A program made the translations under genes and the position numbers. This document shows positions 47,001 through 54,070 of a stretch of 64,000 nucleotides of DNA, piece after piece. The stretch covers positions 62,001 to 126,000 of the forward strand of contig NC_020541.1 of NCBI RefSeq assembly GCF_000230695.2, given 5' to 3'. The DNA comes from Rhodanobacter denitrificans. Lineage in GTDB: Bacteria; Pseudomonadota; Gammaproteobacteria; Xanthomonadales; Rhodanobacteraceae. The notes beneath the pieces were generated by a model. That model worked only from the letters and a program-made list of their open reading frames with translations. It did no database searches and was not told where the DNA came from. The number at the start of each line of letters is the position of its first letter. The stretch's first letter is position 1.

Positions 47001-47904
47001 TGCCGAGCTGCGCGTATTCGGCTTCGGCCTGGCGTGCCGCGCCGTCGAACAGCCGCGCGGCGGCGGCCGGATCGCCGAGTTGCGCGGTCAGGGCGATGGC
47101 GCCGTCGCGCGAATCGGCCAGTCGGGTCCACAGCAGCAGCGTCACGCTGCTGTCCGGCGCCAGCGTGAAGCGCCGGCGCAGGCTGAACACCGGGTCGAGC
47201 ACGCAACCGGCGGTGTGCGACAACGCGGCGCCCGGCTGCATCGCCTGTGCGTCGCGCAGCGTGTGCAGGCGGCCGAGGAAGCGTGCGCGGTCGGTTTCGA
47301 ATTCGCCGGCATCGCCGCCATCCTCGCCGACGACCTGCAGCGCCTGCGCGGCCCACACTTCGGCTTCGCTGCCGTCGCGCCGCCGCCGCGTGGCCAGCAG
47401 CATGCGGTGCGCCTCGTCCCATGCGGTCTGCACGAACATCTTGGAGAACGCCGGGTGCGTGTTGTCGGCGCCGATCGGGCCGAGCACCAGTTCGGCGTAC
47501 GAAGTCAGCGACAGCGTACGCGTGCGGTCGCCGTGGTTGCTCAGGGTGAGCCGGCGCAGCTCGACGTCGGCCTCGGCCGCCACCGCAACTTCCAGCACGC
47601 TGTGCACGCTGTGGTGGCGCCGGCTGAAACGGGCGCAGCTCGGCTCGAATGCGACCGCGTCGTCCGGCCTGTGCGTGCCGTACGGCTGCCGGCTGGCCGA
47701 CCAGGTTTCACCGCCGTCCTCGTCGCGCAACAGCAGGTAGCTGCCCCAGCCGTCGCCGACCGGGTCCTCGCGCCAGCGCGTCACCGCCAGGCCGCGCCAG
47801 CGGCTGAAGCCGGCGCCGTTCGCATCCAGCATCACGCTGTAGCGACCGTTGGACAGCAGGCAGCGCTGCTCCGCATCGATGCTGCGGGGGGAAGGCGATG
47901 ACAT
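44017..47904 (-). CDS. GH94 glycoside phosphorylase, probable 1,2-beta-oligoglucan phosphorylase
   Basis: The 1295-residue protein has two N-terminal beta-sandwich (GT36-type) modules (about residues 20-280 and 480-690) and an (alpha/alpha)6 catalytic domain with the catalytic acid in GTGDWNDGMNAVG and phosphate-site features GYPPGVRENGGQYTHGAVW. This is the layout of the C-terminal half of cyclic beta-1,2-glucan synthase NdvB, here as a free protein without the glycosyltransferase. It would cleave beta-1,2-glucooligosaccharides with phosphate to give glucose-1-phosphate. AGGAG precedes the ATG at 47904. No signal peptide is present. It is divergent from a GH144-type gene. Substrate is inferred from architecture and neighbours. 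Confidence 0.85.
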   Translation of the reverse strand: MSSPSPRSIDAEQRCLLSNGRYSVMLDANGAGFSRWRGLAVTRWREDPVGDGWGSYLLLRDEDGGETWSASRQPYGTHRPDDAVAFEPSCARFSRRHHSVHSVLEVAVAAEADVELRRLTLSNHGDRTRTLSLTSYAELVLGPIGADNTHPAFSKMFVQTAWDEAHRMLLATRRRRDGSEAEVWAAQALQVVGEDGGDAGEFETDRARFLGRLHTLRDAQAMQPGAALSHTAGCVLDPVFSLRRRFTLAPDSSVTLLLWTRLADSRDGAIALTAQLGDPAAAARLFDGAARQAEAEYAQLGIGAAQAARFARWMSALLCNDPCQRAAPDVLVRGHGGAPVLWSTGISGDRPILLLRLGESDDLTRVSEVLQAQQHWRRQQFAVDVVLLQAAGEARQAALDSLVGAQQARLKTDDPLPKAELFALRDDAIGADLRSGLLTVARVVLDEAPPAQAAAGSPAARAVPAPIRATAMAAAVTANADAPEFANGHGRFVDGGHAYRIDLDEAHPTPAPWVNVIANPAFGCMLSAEGGGYAWSLNSQQNPLTPWPNDPVSDRPHDVLYLRDEDSGVLWSACALPIRVAGAHYAATHGKGWTRFENDAHGIELELLQCVPTDDPLKLSRLRLCNRSPRTRRLSVTGYVEWALGANGSTPAPFVATSRDERTGALFARNRWRPDFGDRVAFIDLAGPAHSMSGDRHEFLGPLGTVAQPLALRDGTPLSGRLGAGLEPCGALQVRIELPPGTQLDLRFLLGDAADEAAAQALIGKYRTADIDGVLAEVAAQWNGLLDAVQVRTPDRALDLLLNDWLLYQVTSCRLWARTAYYQASGAYGFRDQLQDVMALCVSRPDLSREHLLRAAGRQFVEGDVQHWWLPPGGQGIRTRVSDDRLWLAYVAAHYVEVSGDAEVLDEMLPFLAGQPIPDGATDAFFLPGHSDQQATVYGHCALAIDSSLTRGAHGLPLIGTGDWNDGMNAVGAAGRGESSWLGWFLLATIAALAPYAERRGEKARAQRWRDHADELRAALEHAWDGQWYRRGYYDDGAPLGSRESDECRIDTIAQSWSVLAGIGDRAHAAQAMDSVDRLLVDHDHRIARLFTPPFDHGRENAGYIKGYPPGVRENGGQYTHGAVWSIFAWAGLGDGDRAGALFDLLNPIRHGDRPAAEARYQVEPYVACADVYSVAPHTGRGGWTWYTGSAGWLYRAGLEALLGFHLKGDRLRIDPCMPRDWPGFELTYLHRRTRVSRYVIRVENPTRVCRGVAHIDMDGQMLDADAALALPDDGETHQLLITLGCVPTRTHPDP

Positions 47905-48082
47905 GGCGACTCCTGTCGACGGCGGCAAAAAAACCAGCATGCGCCGGCCACGGCATGCGCGGCGTCAACCTGCGCTTCACCACGTCGCGGAGTACGATGC
48001 CCGCGATATCGGCCGGCGATTGGCCGTCGCAGCATCTTTCGTTTGCATGCTGCGGTCACCGCGAAAGACCACGACGAGATCC

Positions 48083-49417
48083 ATGCCCGCCCAACCCCCC
48101 AGCCATCCGTCCGCAGCGGACCCGCTGCTGCAACACCTGCAGGACAAGGCGTTCGCCTACTTCCGGTGCGAGACGAACCTGGCGAATGGTCTGGTGGCGG
48201 ACAAGACCGCAACCGATTGGCCGGCCAGCATCGCCGCCACCGGGCTGGCGCTGAGCTGCTACCCGGTGGCGGTCGAACGCGGCCTGCTGAGCCGCGATGC
48301 CGCAATCAAGCGCACCCTGGCCACGCTGCGCTTCTTCCGCGACAGCCCGCAGGGCACCGAACCCGACGCCAGCGGCTACCGCGGCTTCTACTACCACTTC
48401 CTCGACATGCAGACCGGCCGGCGCGCGTGGCAGTGCGAACTGTCCACGGTGGACAGCGCCTTCCTGTTCGCCGGCATGCTGACCGCCGCGGCGTACTTCG
48501 ACGGCGACAGCGCCGGGCAGAAGGAGATCCGCGACACCGCGAACTTCCTCTACCAGCGCGCGGAGTGGCCGTGGGCGCAGGCCGCGGACGGCACCCTCGG
48601 CCACGGCTGGCACCCGGAGAGCGGCTTCATCCCGCATCGCTGGCAGGGCTACGACGAGGGGCTGCTGCTGTACGTGCTGGCACTCGGTTCGCCCACCCAT
48701 CCGTTGCCGCCGGCGGCGTACGCGGCGTGGTCGTCCACCTACGAGTGGAAGCATTGCTACGACATCGACTACCTGTACTGCGGCCCGCTGTTCACCCATC
48801 AGCTGTCGCAGGCATGGATCGATTTCCGCGGCATCCAGGACGCGTTCATGCGCGACAAGGGCATCGACTACTTCGAGAACAGCCGCCGCGCCACCCAGGT
48901 GCAGCAGCGCTACGCCAGCGACAACCCGCTCGGCTTCAGCGGCTACAGCGAGCATTGCTGGGGCATCACCGCCTGCGACGGCCCCGGCCCGGCCACGCGC
49001 AGGATCGACGGCATCGAACGCCGCTTCGAGGACTACGTCGGCCGCGGCGTGCCGTACGGCTTCGACGACGGCACGCTGGCGCCGTGGGTGGTGGCGGCCT
49101 CGCTGCCGTTCGCGCCGGAGATCGTTCTGCCCACCGTGCACCACTTCATCCACACGCTGCAGCTGCACGACGCGCATCCCTACGGCTTCAAGGCCAGCTT
49201 CAACCAGACCTGGGTCGACCCGTCCGGCCGGGCGCCGGGCGGCTGGGTCTCGCCGTATTTCTTCGGCCTCAACCTCGGCCCGATCGTGCTGATGGTGGAG
49301 AACCATCGCAGCGGCCTGCCGTGGCAACTGATGCGCGGCTGCCGCGCCATCGTCGACGGCCTGCGCCGCGCCGGCTTCGACGGCGGTTGGCTGGATGCCG
49401 GCCAGCAGCACGCATGA
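48083..49417 (+). CDS. Glucoamylase-like (GH144-type) beta-1,2-glucanase candidate
   Basis: The 444-residue protein matches the glycoamylase-like/GH144 family: an (alpha/alpha)6 barrel with FYYHFLDMQTG, LSTVDSAFLFAGML, WHPESGFIPHRWQGYDEG and FGLNLGPIVLMVENHR. The family includes endo-beta-1,2-glucanases and is related to the middle domain of NdvB. No clear signal peptide is seen from the chosen ATG. It is divergent from the GH94 gene and followed by gnd, which suggests intracellular breakdown of beta-1,2-glucan feeding the pentose phosphate route. Specificity is inference. Confidence 0.82.
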   Translation: MPAQPPSHPSAADPLLQHLQDKAFAYFRCETNLANGLVADKTATDWPASIAATGLALSCYPVAVERGLLSRDAAIKRTLATLRFFRDSPQGTEPDASGYRGFYYHFLDMQTGRRAWQCELSTVDSAFLFAGMLTAAAYFDGDSAGQKEIRDTANFLYQRAEWPWAQAADGTLGHGWHPESGFIPHRWQGYDEGLLLYVLALGSPTHPLPPAAYAAWSSTYEWKHCYDIDYLYCGPLFTHQLSQAWIDFRGIQDAFMRDKGIDYFENSRRATQVQQRYASDNPLGFSGYSEHCWGITACDGPGPATRRIDGIERRFEDYVGRGVPYGFDDGTLAPWVVAASLPFAPEIVLPTVHHFIHTLQLHDAHPYGFKASFNQTWVDPSGRAPGGWVSPYFFGLNLGPIVLMVENHRSGLPWQLMRGCRAIVDGLRRAGFDGGWLDAGQQHA

Positions 49418-49451
49418 ACACGACAACCTTTCCCGTTACGGAGTGAACACG

Positions 49452-50357
49452 ATGGAACTTGGCATGGTGGGTCTCGGGCGCATGGGCGCGAACATGGCCG
49501 AACGCCTGGTGAAGGGCGGCCACAAGGTCGCGGGTTTCGACCCGAACGCGGACGCGCGCAAGGCAGCCGAAGCGAACGGCATCGCGCCGGTGGCCTCGCT
49601 GGAAGCGCTGGTCAAGGCGCTGCCGGCACCGCGCGTGCTGTGGCTGATGGTGCCGGCCGGCAAGATCACCGACGACACCGTCGACGCGCTGCTGCCGCTG
49701 CTGGCCAAGGGCGACACCGTGATCGACGGCGGCAATTCCAACTACAAGGACACGCTGCGCCGAGCGCAACGGTATGCCGAGCACGGCCTGGGCTACGTCG
49801 ACTGCGGCACCAGCGGCGGCGTGTGGGGCCTCAAGGAGGGCTACAGCATGATGATCGGCGGCGACGAAAAAGCGGTCGAGGCGTTGCGGCCGATCTTCGA
49901 GGCGCTGGCGCCGGCGAAGGACCAGGGCTGGGGCCGGGTCGGCCCGGCCGGTTCCGGCCACTACACCAAGATGGTCCACAACGGCATCGAGTACGGCATG
50001 ATGCAGGCCTACGCCGAAGGCTTCTCGATCCTCAAGCACAAGCAGGAGTTCGGCCTCGACCTGCACCAGGTCGGCGAGATCTGGCGCACCGGCAGCGTGG
50101 TGCGCTCGTGGCTGCTCGACCTGGCCACCGACGCGCTCGGCAAGAACCCGAACCTGGACGGCATCGCGCCCTACGTGGTCGATTCCGGCGAAGGCCGCTG
50201 GACCGTGAACGCCGCGCTGGAACTCAACGTCTCCGCCCCGGTGATCACGCTGTCGCTGATGGAGCGCTTCCGCTCGCGCGACAGCGACTCGTTCGCCGAC
50301 AAGCTGCTGGCGTCGCTGCGCAACGAGTTCGGCGGGCACGCGGTCAAGAAGGAGTAG
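49452..50357 (+). CDS. gnd: 6-phosphogluconate dehydrogenase, decarboxylating (short form)
   Basis: The 301-residue protein has the NAD motif GLGRMGANMAERLV, the signature VDGGNSNYKDT, SGGVWGLKEGYSMMIGG and the active-site GSGHYTKMVHNGIEYGMM. It is the short, NAD-type 6PGDH (about 300 residues rather than 470) found in many bacteria. It converts 6-phosphogluconate to ribulose-5-phosphate. GGAG before the ATG supports the start. It lies 34 bases after the GH144 gene. Confidence 0.95.
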   Translation: MELGMVGLGRMGANMAERLVKGGHKVAGFDPNADARKAAEANGIAPVASLEALVKALPAPRVLWLMVPAGKITDDTVDALLPLLAKGDTVIDGGNSNYKDTLRRAQRYAEHGLGYVDCGTSGGVWGLKEGYSMMIGGDEKAVEALRPIFEALAPAKDQGWGRVGPAGSGHYTKMVHNGIEYGMMQAYAEGFSILKHKQEFGLDLHQVGEIWRTGSVVRSWLLDLATDALGKNPNLDGIAPYVVDSGEGRWTVNAALELNVSAPVITLSLMERFRSRDSDSFADKLLASLRNEFGGHAVKKE

Positions 50358-50386
50358 CGCGTTCCGCATCACTCCCCGCTGCCCCC

Positions 50387-50416
50387 GTAGGAGCCCGCTC
50401 GCGGGCGATGCCCTTG
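50387..50416. repeat. REP element, copy 1
   Basis: GTAGGAGCCCGCTCGCGGGC followed by GATGCCCTTG forms a CCCGC/GCGGG hairpin. It shares the GTAGGAGC...GCGATGC wording with copies at 50653 and 55876, a pattern like the REP elements of gammaproteobacteria. Confidence 0.75.
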
Positions 50417-50536
50417 CGCCCCCCACGTCTGTGCCCGAACGGCTGACTTCCCCCACCGTTCGCACCGGCAGGCACGTCGTATCCTCACCTCGTCATGCCG
50501 CCGAAGGCAGGCCGTTCGCGCCGCATCTCCGCTCCT

Positions 50537-50616
50537 CGTCATGCCTGCGAAGGCAGGCATCGCACTTCATCCATCATGTCTGCGGCAGAGCCTGCAGGCA
50601 GAGCAAGAGCTGTCGC
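50537..50616. repeat. 79-bp intergenic direct repeat, copy 1
   Basis: The unit begins CGTCATGCCTGCGAAGGCAG and ends GCAGGCAGAGCAAGAGCT. It contains a GCCTGC-GAA-GGCAGGC hairpin. A copy with few changes lies at 50752-50831 in the same orientation, 215 bases on, with a REP element between them. Confidence 0.8.
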
Positions 50617-50652
50617 GCGCCTACGAGTCGTCTTCCTCTTGCGCTTCCCCGT

Positions 50653-50683
50653 GTAGGAGCGCGCTCGCGCGCGATGCTCTTGC
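50653..50683. repeat. REP element, copy 2
   Basis: GTAGGAGCGCGCTCGCGCGC followed by GATGCTCTTG is nearly identical to copy 1, with a compensated GCGCGC stem instead of CCCGC. It lies between the two 79-bp repeats. Confidence 0.75.
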
Positions 50684-50751
50684 CACTTCCACTCACATTC
50701 CCCGAACGGTCCGCCCCCGCCGATGACATCGACAAGCCTCACACTCCACTT

Positions 50752-50831
50752 CGTCATGCCTGCGCAGGCAGGCATCGCACTTCATCCATCATGTCTGCGA
50801 CGGAGCCTGCAGGCAGAGCAAGAGCTATCGT
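50752..50831. repeat. 79-bp intergenic direct repeat, copy 2
   Basis: The second copy of the unit differs from copy 1 at a handful of bases, for example GCGCAGG for GCGAAGG. Two copies do not make a CRISPR array; the unit matches a dispersed repeat style seen across Lysobacterales genomes. Confidence 0.8.
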
Positions 50832-50850
50832 GCGCCGTTGGTGCCCGAGT

Positions 50851-51130
50851 CACTTTCTCTTTGCGTGGCCACGCGCACGCAGGAAGCGTGCGCGAACAGC
50901 GAAGCTGGCCCGAAGGGCGTAGGGCAGGATGCCCGGAGTAAAGAGAAAGTAACCAAAGAGAAAGGCCACCCGCTTGGCGCTTGCCGCCCATCGGGCAACC
51001 GCTCCTGCGTTGCCTCAACTCGGGCATCCATGCCCTCGCCATGGTGCGTACTCGGTGTGCAACCGCTGCGCGGTTGCGAGAGCAAAGAGCCAAAGAGCTC
51101 TTGTTCCGGCTTTGCCGCTCTCGCCTTTCG
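50851..51130. repeat. Long intergenic repeat with CTTTCTCTTT inverted arms
   Basis: ACTTTCTCTTT (50852-50862) has its reverse complement AAAGAGAAAGT at 50940-50950, and a third arm AAAGAGAAAGGCCAC at 50955-50969 complements CTTTCTCTTTGCGTGGCC. The flanks are rich in short inverted pieces such as CAACCGCTGCGCGGTTG. The whole 50358-51132 stretch carries no supported gene and consists mainly of such repeats. Confidence 0.7.
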
Positions 51131-51132
51131 AT

Positions 51133-51678
51133 CTAAAGCAAACCGCCCTGCGCCGGCGCGTAGCTCAATTGGCCGTCCACGATGTGTGCTGGCGAGGTGT
51201 ACGGGTGCACCGTGGCATGCGCGGCATCGATGATGTGGATCACCTCGATCCCGCGCAGCTTCAGCACGTCGGAAATGATCGAGCGGTGGCAGCGCCACCA
51301 CACCGCCTCGGCGCACATCATGGCAGTACGTTTTTCGCGGGCGAGTGCCAGCAGTTCGGCGAGACCCTCGGCGAACTCTGCCGTGGCGGTGTAGTCGGCG
51401 TAGCCCTGGAACGAGGCGTTGCGCCACGCGGTGTTCGGCGAGCCGGGCTGCACCTTGCGGCGGCCGCCCAACTTGGGCATCCAGCGGTAGGCGATGCCGT
51501 GCGCGGGCAGCGTGGCGGCCAGCGCATCGCTGGCGAAATGCGGATGGCGACGCGAACCGGGAAAGCGCCGCACGTCGGCGACGGCCTCGATCCGGTAGGC
51601 GTCGAGCAGGCCGAAGAACTCCTGCAGCGTGCGGGTGGAATGGCCGATGGTCCAGAGCGTGGCAGGGTCGTCGGGCAT
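51133..51678 (-). CDS. DUF488 family protein
   Basis: The 181-residue protein shows the DUF488 pattern: TIGHSTRTLQEFFGLLDAYRIEAVADVRRFPGSRRHPHF at the N-terminus, then YRWMPKLGGRR and the cysteine motif MMCAEAVWWRCHRSIISD. The family is widespread and of unknown function, possibly nucleic-acid or redox related given the conserved C-x8-C-H. It lies two bases from the HVA1-type gene, with which it probably forms an operon. Confidence 0.9.
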   Translation of the reverse strand: MPDDPATLWTIGHSTRTLQEFFGLLDAYRIEAVADVRRFPGSRRHPHFASDALAATLPAHGIAYRWMPKLGGRRKVQPGSPNTAWRNASFQGYADYTATAEFAEGLAELLALAREKRTAMMCAEAVWWRCHRSIISDVLKLRGIEVIHIIDAAHATVHPYTSPAHIVDGQLSYAPAQGGLL

Positions 51679-51679
51679 C

Positions 51680-51892
51680 TCAGTCGATTTTGTGCAGCGC
51701 CGCGCCCTTGTGCATGGCGACGTGGTCGGTCTTGTCGCTCTGGATCTCGTACTGCGGATCGGCCTCGCTGCAGCGGCGCGTGTGGCCTTTGTAATCGGCG
51801 TCGCGCGTGTGCACCGCGATGATCCGGCCGGTCACGTAGCCGGCTTCCGAATTCCAGCGCACGTGGTCGCCGATCTTGTAGGGGTGGGCCAT
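51680..51892 (-). CDS. HVA1/DUF2945 family small protein
   Basis: The 70-residue protein matches the hypervirulence-associated TUDOR-like DUF2945 family: KIGDHVRWNSEAGYVTGRII, YEIQSDKTDHVAMHKGAAL. It is a small SH3-like fold of unknown role. It precedes the DUF488 gene by one base on the same strand. Confidence 0.88.
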   Translation of the reverse strand: MAHPYKIGDHVRWNSEAGYVTGRIIAVHTRDADYKGHTRRCSEADPQYEIQSDKTDHVAMHKGAALHKID

Positions 51893-52088
51893 GCCGGCTC
51901 TCCTGGCGGTAGGTCAGCGGCCATTGAAGCACGCCGTTCGTTCAGCCCAGGTGGAGCGGGGCTGGCCGCATGGATTCCCAAACAAGCTAAACAAGGGTCC
52001 GGTTGCACTTTCGTGTGTGTGGCAATGGAAAGTTGACTGTGACCCTCCACTTTCAGCACGCAGCGCACTGACAGCGCGAGCAGAAATC

Positions 52089-52562
52089 CTAAAGGCCGCC
52101 GACTTCTGGAATCTCATTGGGAAGCAGGAGCGTGATACGTGCTTTTATTTCTCGTACTAAAAGGTGATAGTCCGCGATAATATTGAATACTTCGCGATGC
52201 GCCTCATTGGACATGCTGCCACAATTCTGTGTGTAGTTAGAAACTGAAACGAAATCGTTGTAACGAGCTACGGCGATGCGAAAGAACAGTAGCTCCTGGA
52301 TGAGTTTACCCTCACGCTTGTAGCTAAGACAATTGCCTTCGATAAGTTTTTCAATGCTAGCAAATCGTAGTGTGTCTCGATGAAAAACCAGGCTTTCATC
52401 ATATGTAGGAAACTCGTTCTTGACGCGACGTAGCTCGTACTTGAACATCCCAATTAGCAAATTACGCCGGGACCGGCTTTCCTGCCAACTTGAGAGTTTC
52501 GTTGCGACAAAACCCAATATCGCGCCGAGCACAACAAGTGATACGCTACCGACGACTTCCAT
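52089..52562 (-). CDS. Unknown membrane-anchored protein in low-GC islet
   Basis: The 157-residue protein has one N-terminal membrane segment (VGSVSLVVLGAILGFVATKL) and a long helical cytoplasmic part (RRNLLIGMFKYELRRVKNEF, later FNIIADYHLLVREIKARI). No family is recognised. Its codons are much richer in A and T than neighbours, suggesting transfer. It follows an attC-like site on the same strand, so it may be an integron cassette gene. Confidence 0.6.
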   Translation of the reverse strand: MEVVGSVSLVVLGAILGFVATKLSSWQESRSRRNLLIGMFKYELRRVKNEFPTYDESLVFHRDTLRFASIEKLIEGNCLSYKREGKLIQELLFFRIAVARYNDFVSVSNYTQNCGSMSNEAHREVFNIIADYHLLVREIKARITLLLPNEIPEVGGL

Positions 52563-52617
52563 GGTGCTCCTCGGTTACCCCGCTGTGATTGAACTTTCGA
52601 ACGCACTCCAAGTCGGG

Positions 52618-52674
52618 TGCTTACACTAGAGTTAAGCGGCGGCGCAGCCGTCCGCCTCGAACGATTGGTCAACG
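52618..52674 (-). other. Integron attC-like recombination site
   Basis: On the minus strand the site reads CAATCGTTCGAGG, then the stem GCGG-A-CGGC with loop TGC and return arm GCCG-CCGC, then TTAACTC followed by a degenerate right core GTAAGCA. This matches integron attC sites in order: the left CGTTC-AAGC box, a hairpin with one extrahelical base (A) and the GCTTAACTC right box, in a total of 57 bp. The stop codon of the upstream gene (52669) lies in the left core, as is usual for gene cassettes. The outer core bases are imperfect. No integrase is in the window. Confidence 0.55.
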
Positions 52675-53118
52675 CTCATTTGCGATCTCCCGTAGCGCCG
52701 GGCTGACGCCAGTTTTTGTACGACCGCACTGTGTACGAGCAAAGGCACACTTAATCTTGCGGCCTGTACTGGAGCGTGGAAGCTCGCTGTAAATTGACAC
52801 AGAGCTGCGAGGCTCTAGACGCCGAGGCCAAGGGCCATGGTCTGCGAACACGGGATTGACGATGCTGCCTCGCTTGTTTGTACCCTGAAAGAACACGCCA
52901 GCGTCGTCAAGCGTTACGGCGAACTGGCTTAGGTTTGTGACTTGCACACAGAAGCGAATGTTTTGAGGTGCGCCACCATACGGAATGGCGTGAGCCGGAA
53001 TAACCCTTAGCTTGACGCAATTCTGGTCGATTGCGCGCCATGTGTTGATGATACCGAGCACCGCACCAACAGCCGCGATAGCCAGTGTCACTGCTTGGAA
53101 TACTGTGATGTCGGGCAT
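52669..53118 (-). CDS. Unknown membrane-anchored protein, cassette-like
   Basis: The 149-residue protein has an N-terminal membrane segment (AVTLAIAAVGAVLGIINTW) and a predicted beta-rich domain (IRFCVQVTNLSQFAVTLDDAGVFF, RSSVSIYSEL) that looks like an Ig-like or adhesion-type fold. I do not recognise the family. Its stop overlaps the attC-like site, and its base composition is lower in GC than the surroundings. A single gene ending in an attC is the cassette layout. Confidence 0.62.
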   Translation of the reverse strand: MPDITVFQAVTLAIAAVGAVLGIINTWRAIDQNCVKLRVIPAHAIPYGGAPQNIRFCVQVTNLSQFAVTLDDAGVFFQGTNKRGSIVNPVFADHGPWPRRLEPRSSVSIYSELPRSSTGRKIKCAFARTQCGRTKTGVSPALREIANER

Positions 53119-53365
53119 GAGTGTTAACTCTTAGTAAGCCCCGGATCGGAACATATACGTCGGATATTCAGCTTTCGACCCTCGGTCGTCAAGCAAGCAA
53201 AACTGCATGGTTTCAATGCGTTGGTCGTAGGCGCCGGTCATGTCCGCCATGATCCTGCCAAGTTGGATATCCCACAAAGCGCAGCGCTATGTCTTATCTC
53301 CCACAAATCACGGTGATAACAATCATCGTTCCGGCTTGTTCGCGGGGTTTGGCAGCCGCGTGCAT

Positions 53366-54070
53366 TCACCCCAGCCGCAGCAGCTTGCGCACTGCCGGCA
53401 GGTTGCGCCGGCTGATTTCGGGAGCGTGGTCGGTGCCGTCCAGCCGCGCCAGCACGCGGCCGTCGGCGAGGGTCTTGAGGCCGAGCAGGCGCGGCGGCGG
53501 GACGAGGCAGTTGCGGTGCAGGCGGATCAGCTGGTCGGGGTAGGCTTCTTCCAACTGGCGCAGTGAATCCTCGATCAGCAGCTCGCCGCGGCGGTGCTGC
53601 ACGACTACGTATTTCTCGTCGGCGAGCAGGCAGATCACTTCGTCCAGTGCGATGCGTACCTGCTCGCCGCGCAGGCGGCCGTACAGGTAGGCGGCCGGTT
53701 CGCGCGGGGCGTCGGCGAAGCGGCGTTGCGCGCGCTGCAGCGCCTCGCGCAGGCGGTCGAGCCGCACCGGTTTCAGCAGGTAGTCGGCCGCGCCCAGCTC
53801 GAACGCCTTCAGCGCATGCGCCTCGTAGGCGGTGCAGAAGATCACCTGCGGCCGCGCGCGGCCGGCCAGGCGCTGCGCCAGCGCCACGCCGTCGATCCCG
53901 GGCATGTTGATGTCCAGCAGCAGCGCGTCCGGCTGCAGTTCGCCGAGCGCGGCCAGCGCGGCTTCGCCGTCGCCGACGTTGCCGACGACTTCCACGCCGG
54001 CGCAGTCACCGAGCAGCGCGGCCAGGCGCGCGCGTGCCAGCGGCTCGTCGTCGACCACCAGCACGCGCAT
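53366..54070 (-). CDS. LytTR family response regulator (AlgR-like)
   Basis: The 234-residue protein has a receiver domain (VVDDEPLARARLAALL, Asp in LLLDINMPGIDG, Lys in DYLLKPVRLD) and a LytTR DNA-binding domain (DEVICLLADEKYVVVQH, LIRLHRNCLVPPPRL). It is the AlgR/LytR type that binds direct repeats. Its start overlaps the stop of the sensor gene (TGATG), giving a coupled pair. The targets are unknown. Confidence 0.93.
   Translation of the reverse strand: MRVLVVDDEPLARARLAALLGDCAGVEVVGNVGDGEAALAALGELQPDALLLDINMPGIDGVALAQRLAGRARPQVIFCTAYEAHALKAFELGAADYLLKPVRLDRLREALQRAQRRFADAPREPAAYLYGRLRGEQVRIALDEVICLLADEKYVVVQHRRGELLIEDSLRQLEEAYPDQLIRLHRNCLVPPPRLLGLKTLADGRVLARLDGTDHAPEISRRNLPAVRKLLRLG

Noticed and set aside
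45625-47901. Long plus-strand open frame opposite the GH94 gene
   Set aside because: Antisense shadow; low-complexity composition, and the opposite strand carries clear GH94 motifs.
50537-50831. CRISPR-like direct repeats
   Set aside because: Only two copies with a 135-base non-spacer interval and an intervening REP element; no cas genes.
51930-51965. Second attC-like hairpin near CGTTCGTTCAGCCC
   Set aside because: It has a left-like box and an AGCCC/GGGCT stem but no TTAAC right box and no core at the expected spacing.
53119-53170. Possible right attC core (AGAGTTAAC) just before the second islet gene
   Set aside because: The left half and hairpin could not be found, so the match to a core site is too short to support.
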